Shown: positions 1-7,940 of the stretch, piece after piece
How the letters are laid out: the number at the start of each line of letters is the position of its first letter
Numbering within the stretch: position 1 is the first letter of the stretch
Assembly: GCA_002701845.1 (NCBI GenBank)
Contig: NZXG01000041.1
Span: 25,244-63,361 of the forward strand
Direction of reading: 5' to 3'
Origin: Pseudomonadales bacterium
Lineage (GTDB): Bacteria; Pseudomonadota; Gammaproteobacteria; Pseudomonadales; Ketobacteraceae
DNA: 38,118 bases
Made by a program: the position numbers and the translations under genes
The notes under the pieces: generated by a model
Seen by the model: the letters and a program-made list of their open reading frames with translations, nothing else
Database searches by the model: none
What the model was told of the DNA's origin: nothing

Positions 1-75
1 CCATGGCACATTAATTGCCCAGGTGAGGTACCCAGCGCCACCGGCGCAATAACAACACCGCACAGGGGAATGCAC

Positions 76-885
76 ATGACCGAGACCTTTTACGAGGTAA
101 TGCGCCGCCAGGGGATTACGCGTCGCAGCTTTATGAAATACTGCAGCCTCACCGCCACCGCCCTGGGCCTGGGGCCGGCCTTCGTACCCCAAATCGCCCA
201 CGCCATGGAAACCAAACCCCGCATTCCCATCCTCTGGCTGCACGGTCTGGAATGCACCTGCTGTTCGGAATCCTTTATCCGTTCCGCCCACCCCCTGGCC
301 AAGGATGTGATTCTGTCCATGGTGTCCCTGGATTATGACGACACCATCATGGCCGCCGCCGGCACCCAGGCGGAGGCCATCGTGGCGGAAACCATCGAAA
401 AGTACGACGGCAATTACATCCTGGCGGTGGAAGGCAATCCGCCGCTGAACCAGGACGGCATGTCGTGCATCATTGCCGGCAAACCCTTTCTGGAACAGCT
501 GCAGCATGCCGCTGACCACTGCAAGGCGATTATTTCCTGGGGTTCCTGTGCCTCTTACGGCTGTGTCCAGGCCGCCGCCCCCAACCCCACCCAGGCCACG
601 CCGGTGCACAAAGTGATTCGCCACAAACCCATTATCAAAGTGCCCGGCTGCCCGCCAATCGCCGAGGTGATGACGGCGGTGGTGACCTACATCCTCACCT
701 TCGACCGGATGCCGGAACTGGACCGTCAGGGCCGGCCGAAAATGTTCTACAGCCAGCGCATTCACGATAAATGCTACCGTCGCCCCCATTTTGATGCCGG
801 CCAGTTCGTGGAGAGCTGGGACGACGAGGCCGCCCGCAAGGGATACTGCCTGTACAAAATGGGCTGCAAGGGCCCCACCACCTAG
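76..885 (+). pseudogene. hyaA: [NiFe]-hydrogenase small subunit, 3'-truncated by group II intron
   Basis: This is the electron-transfer subunit of a periplasm-facing, membrane-bound uptake hydrogenase (group 1, HyaA/HoxK/HupS family). The ATG at 76 is preferred over the one at 70 because AGGGG lies about 7 bases upstream of it. Residues 1-43 form a Tat signal peptide (RRSFMK at 16-21). All six proximal-cluster cysteines typical of O2-tolerant enzymes are visible: C60, C62, C63, C158, C163 and C192, which are 17, 19, 20, 115, 120 and 149 in mature numbering. The distal cluster ligands H230, C233, C258 and C264 are also present. The frame ends after GPTT, where the family continues YNAC. The stop TAG is made of two exon bases (TA, 883-884) and the first base of the inverted intron. 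About 90 residues are lost, including the medial-cluster cysteines and the C-terminal membrane anchor, so the product cannot be functional. The intron is antisense and cannot splice from this transcript. No large subunit gene is in the window. Confidence 0.93.
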
Positions 886-957
886 TCGTGGTAGAACGCC
901 CAGTTACCCAGACGTCCCCACACAGATCCCGGCGTGCGGAACTACCGCACCGGGCTC
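885..957 (-). ncRNA. Group II intron domains V and VI (3' catalytic end)
   Basis: Reading the minus strand, bases 957-924 fold as the short conserved domain V hairpin. It begins with the AGC catalytic triad, pairs GCCCGG and GTGCGG with CCGCAC and CCGGGAT, and has a two-base-type bulge between the helices. Bases 920-885 form domain VI and end in the AY dinucleotide (AC) expected at a group II 3' splice site. This fixes the intron boundary at 885 and shows that the 3' exon is the antisense strand of hyaA. Confidence 0.82.
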
Positions 958-973
958 CTCAGTAATAACTTTG

Positions 974-2446
974 CTACCGTGCAACGGCAACACCCTTCTC
1001 AAATAACCAGAACACACGTTTCTTAGCTGCCGTAGCCGTCGCGGGCTTAGGTAGCCTCATAAGCTGTAGCAGCTGAAGGAAGCCCGTCCAGTTATAGCTA
1101 CGACGCTGACTGCGCCGATTCAACCACTTGAACAGCAACTCGATTACCATCGTGTAATAGCGCCCCACTGATTGACCATTCCCTTTCACTGCAAAGTAAC
1201 GGTAATGGCCCAGCATCTTAACTCGCAGCTCGGCTGCAAGCACGGGTAACGGTCTATTGCGATTCTGCCTTAACCACAATTTTAGCACTTGTCTCAGCTC
1301 TTTGAGCTTTGATCTGGCGGTGCGACGCATCAGTCGTGCACGCCCCTCCTGGTCTTTCCACCAGTAGTACTCAAACCCCAGGAACTTGATCCGGCGTCTC
1401 ATACTGGGGCGAAACCGACTGAAACGCGTCAGCGCCGTCTTCTCCGGTGCCACCGACAAGCCGAATTTCTTCAGTCTTGCTGGCAGGGAACCGTACAGTG
1501 CTCTGGCATCCCGATGGTTCTGGAAGGCCAGTATATAGTCGTCGGCATAACGTATCAGCAACGATCGCGCTTTCAGCTTCGGCCTGATTTTGCGCTCAAA
1601 CCAGTGATCCAGTACATAATGCAGATAGATGTTGGCCAGAATAGGGGAAATTACTCCACCTTGTGGTGTGCCCTTTTCTGGTCTGTGACTACTGCCATCG
1701 ACTTCGATCACCGGCGCTTTCAGCCACTGTTTTATCAGTCCCAATAGCGTCTTATCGTCTATGCGTTGTTCCAGCATCCGCATCATCCAGTCATGATCAA
1801 CATGATCAAAGAAACCCTGAATATCCGCCTCTACCACATAGCCAAATGGACCCCATTGAAGGTTGGCTGACAGACTTTGTGCCGCATCACCGGCCCCTCG
1901 GCCCTCGCGGTAGGCAAAGCTGCTGTCACTGAAATCCCCTTCGAAGATGGAACTCAGTATATCGCATACTGCCTGCTGGACGATCTTGTCTTCCAGTGCC
2001 GGTATCCCCAGCGGCCTTTGCTTGCCATTGGACTTTGGAATGAAGCTGCGACGTACTGCTTTGCATCGATAGCGTTTGGTTTTCAACTTCTGTTCAAGCT
2101 CGATCAGGTTCGACAGCAGGTTTTCTCCATACGCCTGCGCCGTGACCCGATCGACTCCCGCACTCGCCTTCTTGTTCAACCGGCGCCAAGCCTTGGCCAG
2201 AGCGGCCAGGTCCAGCATCCGATATAGATCTTGAAAGCGGTGCTTCGGGTGGGTGTTTGCCTTGATGGCTATCGCTTCTAGAGAGGTTGTCCCTGTTTGA
2301 TCCAGCCCGACTTTGTCCGGACAGGGTTGTCCTGTTGAAGCGGTGTTACTACTGCAAATCCCTTCATGACGTGAGCGATGTTCCTGCCCGACACTACTAT
2401 GGATTTGTCCGACTTCCTGATGGTCTTCGTTCGTCTCGTTTATCAC
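974..2446 (-). CDS. ltrA: Group II intron reverse transcriptase/maturase
   Basis: This multifunctional intron-encoded protein reverse transcribes the intron RNA and helps it splice. The RT core runs from about residue 77 to 360. It contains GTPQGGVISPILANIYL (RT motif 4 region) and the catalytic YADD box. The maturase/X (GIIM) domain follows, around FKWLNRRSQRRSYNWTGF. No HNH endonuclease is seen at the C-terminus, so insertion probably relies on reverse splicing without second-strand cleavage (inference). The assigned start is a GTG at 2446. The first 70 or so residues overlap sequence likely to belong to intron structural domains, so the true start is uncertain. The frame has no interruption, so the protein is probably active. 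Confidence 0.92.
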   Translation of the reverse strand: MINETNEDHQEVGQIHSSVGQEHRSRHEGICSSNTASTGQPCPDKVGLDQTGTTSLEAIAIKANTHPKHRFQDLYRMLDLAALAKAWRRLNKKASAGVDRVTAQAYGENLLSNLIELEQKLKTKRYRCKAVRRSFIPKSNGKQRPLGIPALEDKIVQQAVCDILSSIFEGDFSDSSFAYREGRGAGDAAQSLSANLQWGPFGYVVEADIQGFFDHVDHDWMMRMLEQRIDDKTLLGLIKQWLKAPVIEVDGSSHRPEKGTPQGGVISPILANIYLHYVLDHWFERKIRPKLKARSLLIRYADDYILAFQNHRDARALYGSLPARLKKFGLSVAPEKTALTRFSRFRPSMRRRIKFLGFEYYWWKDQEGRARLMRRTARSKLKELRQVLKLWLRQNRNRPLPVLAAELRVKMLGHYRYFAVKGNGQSVGRYYTMVIELLFKWLNRRSQRRSYNWTGFLQLLQLMRLPKPATATAAKKRVFWLFEKGVAVAR

Positions 2447-2799
2447 TTAACTACCCTACCAGTCTCCTTCTGGAACCATCAGGATCTCTCAAGTTCATGA
2501 TACATCTCTTACTGCATGCCATGACTTGATAACTCCGCCGTCTCTTCACAGCCTTGCTATAACGGCTGATCCACGTGGGCTTCGATCGCGTTACAAACCT
2601 CGCCAGACGAAACTGCCTTTCGGAGCGATACCAGTGCTTCAGGGCCACGGTGCCCTTATGGCCTACCGTATTCGCTGTGTACGCTTCACGTTGATTGTTC
2701 GACCCGTTGATAGCAGCCTTCGCCGCTGACTGGAGAGCGTTCCCTCTCCCGTTGTCTCCGCACAACGCGCAACACTCGCTAAGGGTGGCTTGCTAGACC

Positions 2800-3594
2800 T
2801 TACCCTACAGGGACTTTCACCCTGCCAGATGCATCAAGCTTCCTTGACGCACTAACGCCCTGCTTACCCCACAACAACTGGCGGGTGGCGCGACGGTTTT
2901 CCGCATTCCACAGACCATCCTGCTGTAACAGATAGCGCATTCGGTTGTGCAGCCGCAACAACAGATCCACGGTAACAAAAGCCATGGTGGCGGTGCGCTT
3001 CCAGTAGCTGCCATCGGCCTGCTGGTACAGATCAAAGCATACCGCTTTGTGCTCCACCTCTTCCAGGGCATGGTACACCAACAGTTGCCGGAACGGCTCC
3101 GCCGCCTGCTCCACCAGATCCGGGCGATGGTAGATAAACAGGTGGGCCATGGACGCAGTGAAGTGCTCCGAAGCGGCGGTCATGGCCAGCCGCGTGGTGG
3201 CGGCAATGTTGCGCCGGGCCCACTTGTTATCACGCTTGAGGCCGGCATCAAACGCCTGCATCGCCGGATACCCTAACGCAACCAACGCCTGAGTCCAGCT
3301 GTCGTGTTCACGACCGTGCATGGCCTCCTGACGGATAAACTGCTGGATCTGCTCCCGCAGCTCCGGTGCCAGGTTGTCCCGTCCCACTTCATCGCGCACA
3401 TCCCGCGCCGCGTCCATAAAAAACCGTTCGCCTTCCGGAAACAGGGCCTGCAGCGCATTGAAGAAATGGGTTTTCACCGGATCATTGTCATGCCAGTAAC
3501 GTTGCCGGCCCATGGCACCCAGATAATCGAAGCGGACTTTACGCACCAGAATCTTAAGATTGGCGGGGGTACGGACCCGGCTTATACCTAACAT
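2800..3594 (-). pseudogene. PF10118 'metal-dependent hydrolase' family protein, C-terminus replaced by intron sequence
   Basis: This belongs to the family annotated as predicted metal-dependent hydrolase (COG3687/PF10118), cytosolic and of unsettled function. Residues carry a diiron-like helix pattern: Glu in GERFF near 55, EAMHGREH near 92-99, and EEVEHK near 179-184. A good GAGGTGG ribosome binding site precedes the ATG at 3594. Native sequence ends at QGV (base 2853), where the intron begins. The last 17 residues before the stop at 2800 are read from the intron 5' end. Compared with the second family member in this window (15336-16195), about 45-50 C-terminal residues are missing, including the conserved region around YFRWNYHP. 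The intron is in sense orientation here, but splicing would join the frame to antisense hyaA, so the native protein cannot be restored. Confidence 0.85.
2853..2864 (-). other. Intron-binding sites IBS1 and IBS2 in the 5' exon
   Basis: On the minus strand the six bases before the intron are GCGTTA (2858-2853). They are fully complementary to TAACGC in the intron (2593-2588, candidate EBS1, about 260 nt from the intron 5' end). Bases AGCAG (2864-2860) are complementary to CTGCT (2716-2712, candidate EBS2, about 137 nt from the 5' end). The order and spacing match EBS2-EBS1 in domain I of IIA/IIB introns. The exon is therefore a genuine target of this intron. Confidence 0.7.
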
Positions 3595-3642
3595 ACTTAT
3601 GCCACCTCACTGCGGGATCTGAATTTAAGTTTAGCAGGCGGT

Positions 3643-5265
3643 TCAGGCCTCACCGCTGTACTGGCCCTGATACTGGTCCCGCAACTGCCGTTTCAGAAGC
3701 TTGCCGGTGGGGGTATGAGGCAGCTCATCCACAAACAACACCTCGTCGGGCAACCACCACTTCACCACTTTATCCGCCAGGTATTCCAGCATCTCCTCCC
3801 GGGTCAGACTGGCCCCCGGCTCCAGCACCACCAGCAGCAAAGGCCGCTCATCCCATTTCGGATGGGGCACCCCCACCACCGCGCATTCCGCCACCGCGTC
3901 ATGGCCAATGGCAATGTTTTCCACGTCGATGGAACTGATCCACTCACCGCCGGATTTGATGACGTCCTTGGCCCGGTCCACGATGTTCATATAGCCCTGT
4001 TCATCAATGGTGGCCACGTCGCCGGTATCGAACCAGCCATCCTGCCAGTCGGACTGGTCCTCCAGCTTATAGTAACTGCTGGCCACCCAGGGTCCCCGGG
4101 CCTGCAGCCGGCCAAAGGCTTTGCCATCCTGAGGCAGCGAATTCCCCGCGTCATCCACAATCCGCAGCTCGATACCGTAAATGGGCCGCCCCTGTTTGAC
4201 CTGCAGTTGGTAGCGCTGCGCCTGATCGAGGCTGGCCATGTAGGCGTTCATGCTGTTTACGGTGCCCATGGGTGACAGCTCCGTCATGCCCCAGGCGTGC
4301 ACCACAAACGCATTGTGTTTTTCCTGAAAGCCTTTGATCATGGACATGGGAGCGGCGGAACCGCCGATCACCACCTGTTCCACCGAGGTCATGGTGCATC
4401 GTTCTTTTTCGCAATATTGCAGCAGCCCCAGCCACACCGTGGGCACCCCCAGCATTTGCGTCACCTGCTCACTGTCAATCAGTTCATAGAGCGAGGCGCC
4501 GTCCATGCCGGCCCCCGGCAACACCAGCTTGGCACCGGCGGCGGTGGCGGCGTAGGGCACCCCCCAGGCATTGACGTGAAACATGGGCACCACCGGCAGC
4601 ACCACCGAACGGTTACCCATGCTCAGGGCCTCGCCACTGAGGGAGGCCAGGGCGTGCAATACTGTGGAACGTTGGCTGTACAAAACTCCTTTGGGATTAC
4701 CGGTAGTGCCGGAGGTGTAGCACAGGGTGGCCGCCAGGTTTTCATCCAGTGCCGGCCAGTCATAGTGGGCACTGGCCTCTTGCAACAGGGTTTCATAACA
4801 CAACAGGTCCAGTTTCGATTCCGGCATCCGCTCGGCATCCACCATCAACACCACGTGTTTCAGCTTGGGCAGCTGGTCACGGATGGCTTCAATCAACGGC
4901 ACAAACTGCAGATCCAGAAACAGCACTTCATCTTCGGCGTGATTGAGAATGTAGACGATCTGTTCGGGGAACAGGCGCGGATTCACGGTATGGAGTATGG
5001 CGCCACTGCCGGACACCGCATAATACAACTCATAATGGCGATGAGTGTTCCAGGCCAGTGTTGCCACCCGGTCCTGCTGTTTGACCCCCAGCCGGGTCAA
5101 TAGGTTGGCCGCCTGGCGCGCCCGACGGGCGGCATCAGCATAGGTATAGCGAAACAGGCCGCCTTCCGGCTTGCGACTGACGATTTCGGATTTGCGGTGA
5201 ACTTTTTCGGCATGCTGCAGGATGGAGGCAATGGACAGCTGAGTATTCATCATCAATCCGTGCAT
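3643..5265 (-). CDS. Medium/long-chain fatty acyl-CoA ligase (AlkK-like, ANL superfamily)
   Basis: The enzyme activates a fatty acid with ATP and CoA through an acyl-adenylate, in the cytoplasm or at the inner membrane face. Its 540 residues are the usual family length. Visible ANL motifs are the P-loop YTSGTTGNPKGV (about 183-194), the WGMTE motif A5 (about 324-328), GWFDTGD (about 416-422), the hinge region DRAKDVIKSGGEWIS (about 433-447) and the C-terminal catalytic Lys in PTGKLLK. GAGGAG lies about 7 bases before the ATG at 5265. Two further Met codons follow closely but have no better site. It lies downstream of the BVMO and SDR genes on the same strand after a 95-bp gap that carries a duplicated GGGTAATTGTTGTT. 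Context suggests it activates the acid product of ketone or ester breakdown, which is inference. Confidence 0.92.
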   Translation of the reverse strand: MHGLMMNTQLSIASILQHAEKVHRKSEIVSRKPEGGLFRYTYADAARRARQAANLLTRLGVKQQDRVATLAWNTHRHYELYYAVSGSGAILHTVNPRLFPEQIVYILNHAEDEVLFLDLQFVPLIEAIRDQLPKLKHVVLMVDAERMPESKLDLLCYETLLQEASAHYDWPALDENLAATLCYTSGTTGNPKGVLYSQRSTVLHALASLSGEALSMGNRSVVLPVVPMFHVNAWGVPYAATAAGAKLVLPGAGMDGASLYELIDSEQVTQMLGVPTVWLGLLQYCEKERCTMTSVEQVVIGGSAAPMSMIKGFQEKHNAFVVHAWGMTELSPMGTVNSMNAYMASLDQAQRYQLQVKQGRPIYGIELRIVDDAGNSLPQDGKAFGRLQARGPWVASSYYKLEDQSDWQDGWFDTGDVATIDEQGYMNIVDRAKDVIKSGGEWISSIDVENIAIGHDAVAECAVVGVPHPKWDERPLLLVVLEPGASLTREEMLEYLADKVVKWWLPDEVLFVDELPHTPTGKLLKRQLRDQYQGQYSGEA

Positions 5266-5360
5266 GGGGCTTCTCCTCGCACTGGGTAATTGTTGTTTGG
5301 GTAATTGTTGTTATTGTGGTCTGGCAATCCGGGCCGGGGCCCGGTTTCACGCGCCGGTGT

Positions 5361-6203
5361 TCAGCGCCCCGCCAGCTTGAAAGTGCCCGCCACCAGCCGC
5401 TGGTAGCTTACCGGCAGCGAACGCTGCAACAGATCCAGCACCCGGGCATCGGGCCCAATCAGCACCCGCCGCTTGTCGGCTTTGACCCCCGCCAGAATCA
5501 CCCTGGCGGCCTGCTGCGCGGTAGTCATAAACAGGGCCTCAAACTGGCTCCGCATTTTCTCGGCACTGGCGCTGCCGGTGAGATTTTCCACGCTGCGGTT
5601 CATGCGGGCATTACGGGCAATATTGGTTTTTATACCACCGGGGTGCACACAAGTACAGGAAACCTTGCCACCGGCCAGATCCAGTTCCTGACGCAGGGAT
5701 TCGGTAAAGCCCCGCACCGCGAACTTCGACATATTATACCCGCTTTGAGTGGGCTGGGAGAACAGGCCGAACACACTGGAGACATTGATCACGTGACCCT
5801 CTTCACCGCTGGCCTTGATCAGGGGCAAAAACGCCTTGGTACCATACACCACGCCCCACAGGTTAATCCCCAGAATCCACTCGTAATCCTCGTAATCCGT
5901 ATCCTCCACGGTGCCACCCAGGGCCACGCCGGCGTTATTGAAGATCAGGTTGACCTTGCCGTGATCCTGCACCACCTGGGCCGCCCAGGCATGCACCGCC
6001 TCCCGTTCGGCCACATTCACTTTGCTGCTGGTGACCTCAACACCCAGGGCCCGGGCCTGCTGGGCGGTGGCCGCCAGCCCGGCCTCGTCCACGTCACTTA
6101 AGGCCAGATCACACTGCTGTTGCGCCAGTTCCAGGGCCAGGGCCTGACCGATACCCGAGGCCGCGCCGGTGATGGCGGCCACTTTGTGTTGGAAGGTTTT
6201 CAT
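5361..6203 (-). CDS. Short-chain dehydrogenase/reductase (classical SDR)
   Basis: This 280-residue NAD(P)-dependent oxidoreductase probably interconverts an alcohol and a ketone or aldehyde. The Rossmann cofactor motif TGAASGIG is at about 13-20, the NNAGV motif near 90, and the catalytic Ser in NVSSVFG near 142, followed by YNMSK (Tyr and Lys about 155 and 159). The start is the ATG at 6203, not the upstream in-frame extension. The upstream BVMO stop overlaps it as ATGA, which implies translational coupling. The Asp ending the second strand (SDVDEAG) suggests a preference for NAD over NADP (inference). The coupling suggests that it supplies the ketone substrate of the monooxygenase or handles its product. 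Confidence 0.93.
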   Translation of the reverse strand: MKTFQHKVAAITGAASGIGQALALELAQQQCDLALSDVDEAGLAATAQQARALGVEVTSSKVNVAEREAVHAWAAQVVQDHGKVNLIFNNAGVALGGTVEDTDYEDYEWILGINLWGVVYGTKAFLPLIKASGEEGHVINVSSVFGLFSQPTQSGYNMSKFAVRGFTESLRQELDLAGGKVSCTCVHPGGIKTNIARNARMNRSVENLTGSASAEKMRSQFEALFMTTAQQAARVILAGVKADKRRVLIGPDARVLDLLQRSLPVSYQRLVAGTFKLAGR

Positions 6204-7720
6204 GCGGCGGCCTCCCCCACGGATCCGGCGGCGGATGCCTCCACGGCCCCATTGAACAGATAGGCGCTGGGATCGAAGCGGCGGGTCTGCTGGCGGAACT
6301 GCCAGGTGAAGCCGGGCCATAAGGTCACGTTGCGACCGCTTACCGGGTGAAGGTACCAGCTCTGGCAGCCACCGTTGTTCCATACCGAGCCCTGCAGTTT
6401 GCTCTGCAGACGCTGGTTGTATTCCGCCTGGGCGGAGGGCGCCACGTCGATCATACGAATGCCTTTCTGCTCCATAAATTCCATGGCCTTCAACGCGTAG
6501 TTCACCTGGGATTCAATCATGTAGACCATGGAGTTATGCCCCAGCCCAGTATTGGGCCCCATCAACATGAAAAAGTTGGGGAACCCGGACACTGTGGTGC
6601 CCTTGTAGGCCTCGGGGCCTTCCGGCCAGGTGTCCACGATGTCCACCCCGCCCCGGCCAAAGAACAGGCCCCGGGGGATAGGGTCGGTGGCTTTAAAGCC
6701 GGTGCCATAAATGATGGCGTCCACCTCCCGTTTGGTGCCATTGACGTCGATGACACCGTCCGCCGTCACCTCCCGGACACCGGTGGTGATGACGTCCACA
6801 TTGGGCTGGTCCAGAGCCGGATAATAATTATCGGACAACAGAATACGCTTGCAGCCGATGGTGTAATCCGGAGTGACTTTTTTGCGCAGTTGCGGATCGC
6901 GAATCTGCCGGCGGATATGATTCAGGGCCCAGCGCTTGGCGATGGCCATCAGTCGCGGGTCCACCAACATTCCCAGCACCCGGGTCTCCAGGGTCCAGTA
7001 GATACGTTCCCGCAAGGCCTTCTGCGCAGCGGGCAGACGCTTGAACAACAGCTTTTCCAGCAACGACATGGCGCGATCGGGCTTGGGAATAATCCAGGGC
7101 GGAGTGCGCTGGTAAAGATCCAGCTGCGCCGCCTGCTTCTGCACTTCCGGCACGAACTGAATGGCCGAGGCGCCGGTGCCAATCACCGCCACCCGTTTGC
7201 CCCGCAGATCATAGTCGTGATCCCAGTTCTGGGAATGGAAGGCGCGGCCCTTAAACTGATCCAGACCGGGGATGTTGGGATAGACCGGCACCGACAAACC
7301 ACCGGCGCCGGACACCAGATAGGTGGCGGTATAGTGATTGCCGTACTGATCGGTGATTTCCCAATGGGCCTGCTGTTCGTTCCAGCGGGCCCCGGTGAGG
7401 GCAGTGTTCAGGCGCACATGGGGCATGATGCCATAGTGACTGGCGCAATATTCCAGGTACTCTTTGATCTCCGGCTGGGGCGCAAACATGCGGCTCCAGT
7501 TGGGCTTGGGGGCAAAGGAAAACGAATACAAATGGGACGGGACATCACAGGCGCAGCCCGGATAATGATTGACCCGCCAGGTACCGCCCACGCCACCTTC
7601 CTTCTCGAACAGAATAAAGTCCTGTTCACCCTGCTGGCGCAGGCGAATGGCCATTCCCAGCCCCGAAAAGCCGGTGCCGACAATGGCCACCTTGTGGTGT
7701 TCCACCTTCTGATTACTCAT
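6200..7720 (-). CDS. Flavin-containing Baeyer-Villiger-type monooxygenase
   Basis: This 506-residue FAD/NADPH monooxygenase inserts one oxygen of O2 next to a carbonyl, giving an ester or lactone. The N-terminal FAD motif GTGFSGLG is at about 15-22 and the second, NADPH-binding Rossmann motif GTGASA near 185. Between them lies the BVMO fingerprint FxGxxxHxxxWD, seen as FKGRAFHSQNWD. The PGCACDVPSHLYSFSF segment is typical of HAPMO/cyclohexanone-type BVMOs rather than AlmA alkane hydroxylases. The ATG at 7720 is preferred: GAAGAG is 10 bases upstream, whereas the alternative GTG at 7729 is too close to it. It is the first gene of the minus-strand catabolic block, divergent from a TetR regulator. 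The combination of BVMO, SDR and acyl-CoA ligase resembles the gene content of the mycobacterial mymA operon. Confidence 0.92.
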   Translation of the reverse strand: MSNQKVEHHKVAIVGTGFSGLGMAIRLRQQGEQDFILFEKEGGVGGTWRVNHYPGCACDVPSHLYSFSFAPKPNWSRMFAPQPEIKEYLEYCASHYGIMPHVRLNTALTGARWNEQQAHWEITDQYGNHYTATYLVSGAGGLSVPVYPNIPGLDQFKGRAFHSQNWDHDYDLRGKRVAVIGTGASAIQFVPEVQKQAAQLDLYQRTPPWIIPKPDRAMSLLEKLLFKRLPAAQKALRERIYWTLETRVLGMLVDPRLMAIAKRWALNHIRRQIRDPQLRKKVTPDYTIGCKRILLSDNYYPALDQPNVDVITTGVREVTADGVIDVNGTKREVDAIIYGTGFKATDPIPRGLFFGRGGVDIVDTWPEGPEAYKGTTVSGFPNFFMLMGPNTGLGHNSMVYMIESQVNYALKAMEFMEQKGIRMIDVAPSAQAEYNQRLQSKLQGSVWNNGGCQSWYLHPVSGRNVTLWPGFTWQFRQQTRRFDPSAYLFNGAVEASAAGSVGEAAA

Positions 7721-7788
7721 TGTTATCACACTCTTCGTTGTGCCGCCGGCCCCCGGCGGGGCCAGCCGATCCCGGTTTAATGCTCAGA

Positions 7789-7806
7789 GGTAGACACCTG
7801 TCTACC
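7789..7806. promoter_or_regulatory. Perfect 8-2-8 inverted repeat, candidate TetR operator 1
   Basis: GGTAGACA and TGTCTACC flank a CC spacer. The site lies in the 266-bp divergent region between the BVMO start (7720) and the TetR-family gene (7987), about 70 bases upstream of the BVMO start. Symmetry and place fit a dimeric TetR-family operator. The assignment to that regulator is inference. Confidence 0.6.
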
Positions 7807-7817
7807 CAACAGCATCC

Positions 7818-7835
7818 AGTATACGCTTGTATACT
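7818..7835. promoter_or_regulatory. Perfect 7-4-7 inverted repeat, candidate operator 2
   Basis: AGTATAC and GTATACT flank GCTT, 11 bases beyond the first inverted repeat in the same divergent region. Its sequence differs from the first site, so the two may bind different proteins, or one may be a promoter-overlapping palindrome (TATAC resembles part of a -10 box). Confidence 0.55.
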
Positions 7836-7940
7836 TTTAGGTCAAGACCCGGTACAATTCCGCTGAATTTGTGCACCAGCGATGGCATCGGACCTGCCTT
7901 TGCGTCTGTTGCGTCTGTATATGTAATGAGTTGAGTTTTT

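Larger units (their letters stand above)
885..2852 (-). mobile_element. Complete group II intron with reverse transcriptase
   Basis: This is a self-splicing retroelement of 1968 nt on the minus strand. Its 5' end at 2852 reads GTGCG, and shortly after comes the AGGGTGAAAGTCCCT motif typical of the start of domain I. Its 3' end at 885 follows a recognisable domain V and domain VI. The RT/maturase ORF occupies 974-2446 and domains I-III the bases above it. The intron bases TAACGC (minus strand, 2593-2588) are complementary to the last six bases of the 5' exon. CTGCT (2716-2712) is complementary to exon bases -12 to -8. The order EBS2 then EBS1, and an AGC triad in domain V, suggest a IIA/IIB-like rather than IIC intron (inference). 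Its flanks are two unrelated genes: antisense hyaA on the 3' side and a sense PF10118 gene on the 5' side. Confidence 0.93.

Noticed and set aside
2758-2763. GTGCGG on the minus strand as the intron 5' end
   Set aside because: A better GTGCG at 2852 is followed by the AGGGTGAAAGTCCCT motif, and its exon pairs with EBS1 and EBS2. The 2763 site would leave that motif outside the intron.
2451-2765. 104-codon minus-strand ORF inside the intron
   Set aside because: It covers the structural domains I-III of the intron RNA. Conservation there is for RNA structure, not protein.
6200-7720. AlmA-type long-chain alkane hydroxylase
   Set aside because: The BVMO fingerprint FxGxxxHxxxWD and the PGCACDVPSHLYSFSF segment fit HAPMO-like BVMOs better than AlmA.
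6347-7780. 477-codon + strand frame
   Set aside because: Antisense shadow of the BVMO gene; no recognisable family and no ribosome binding site.
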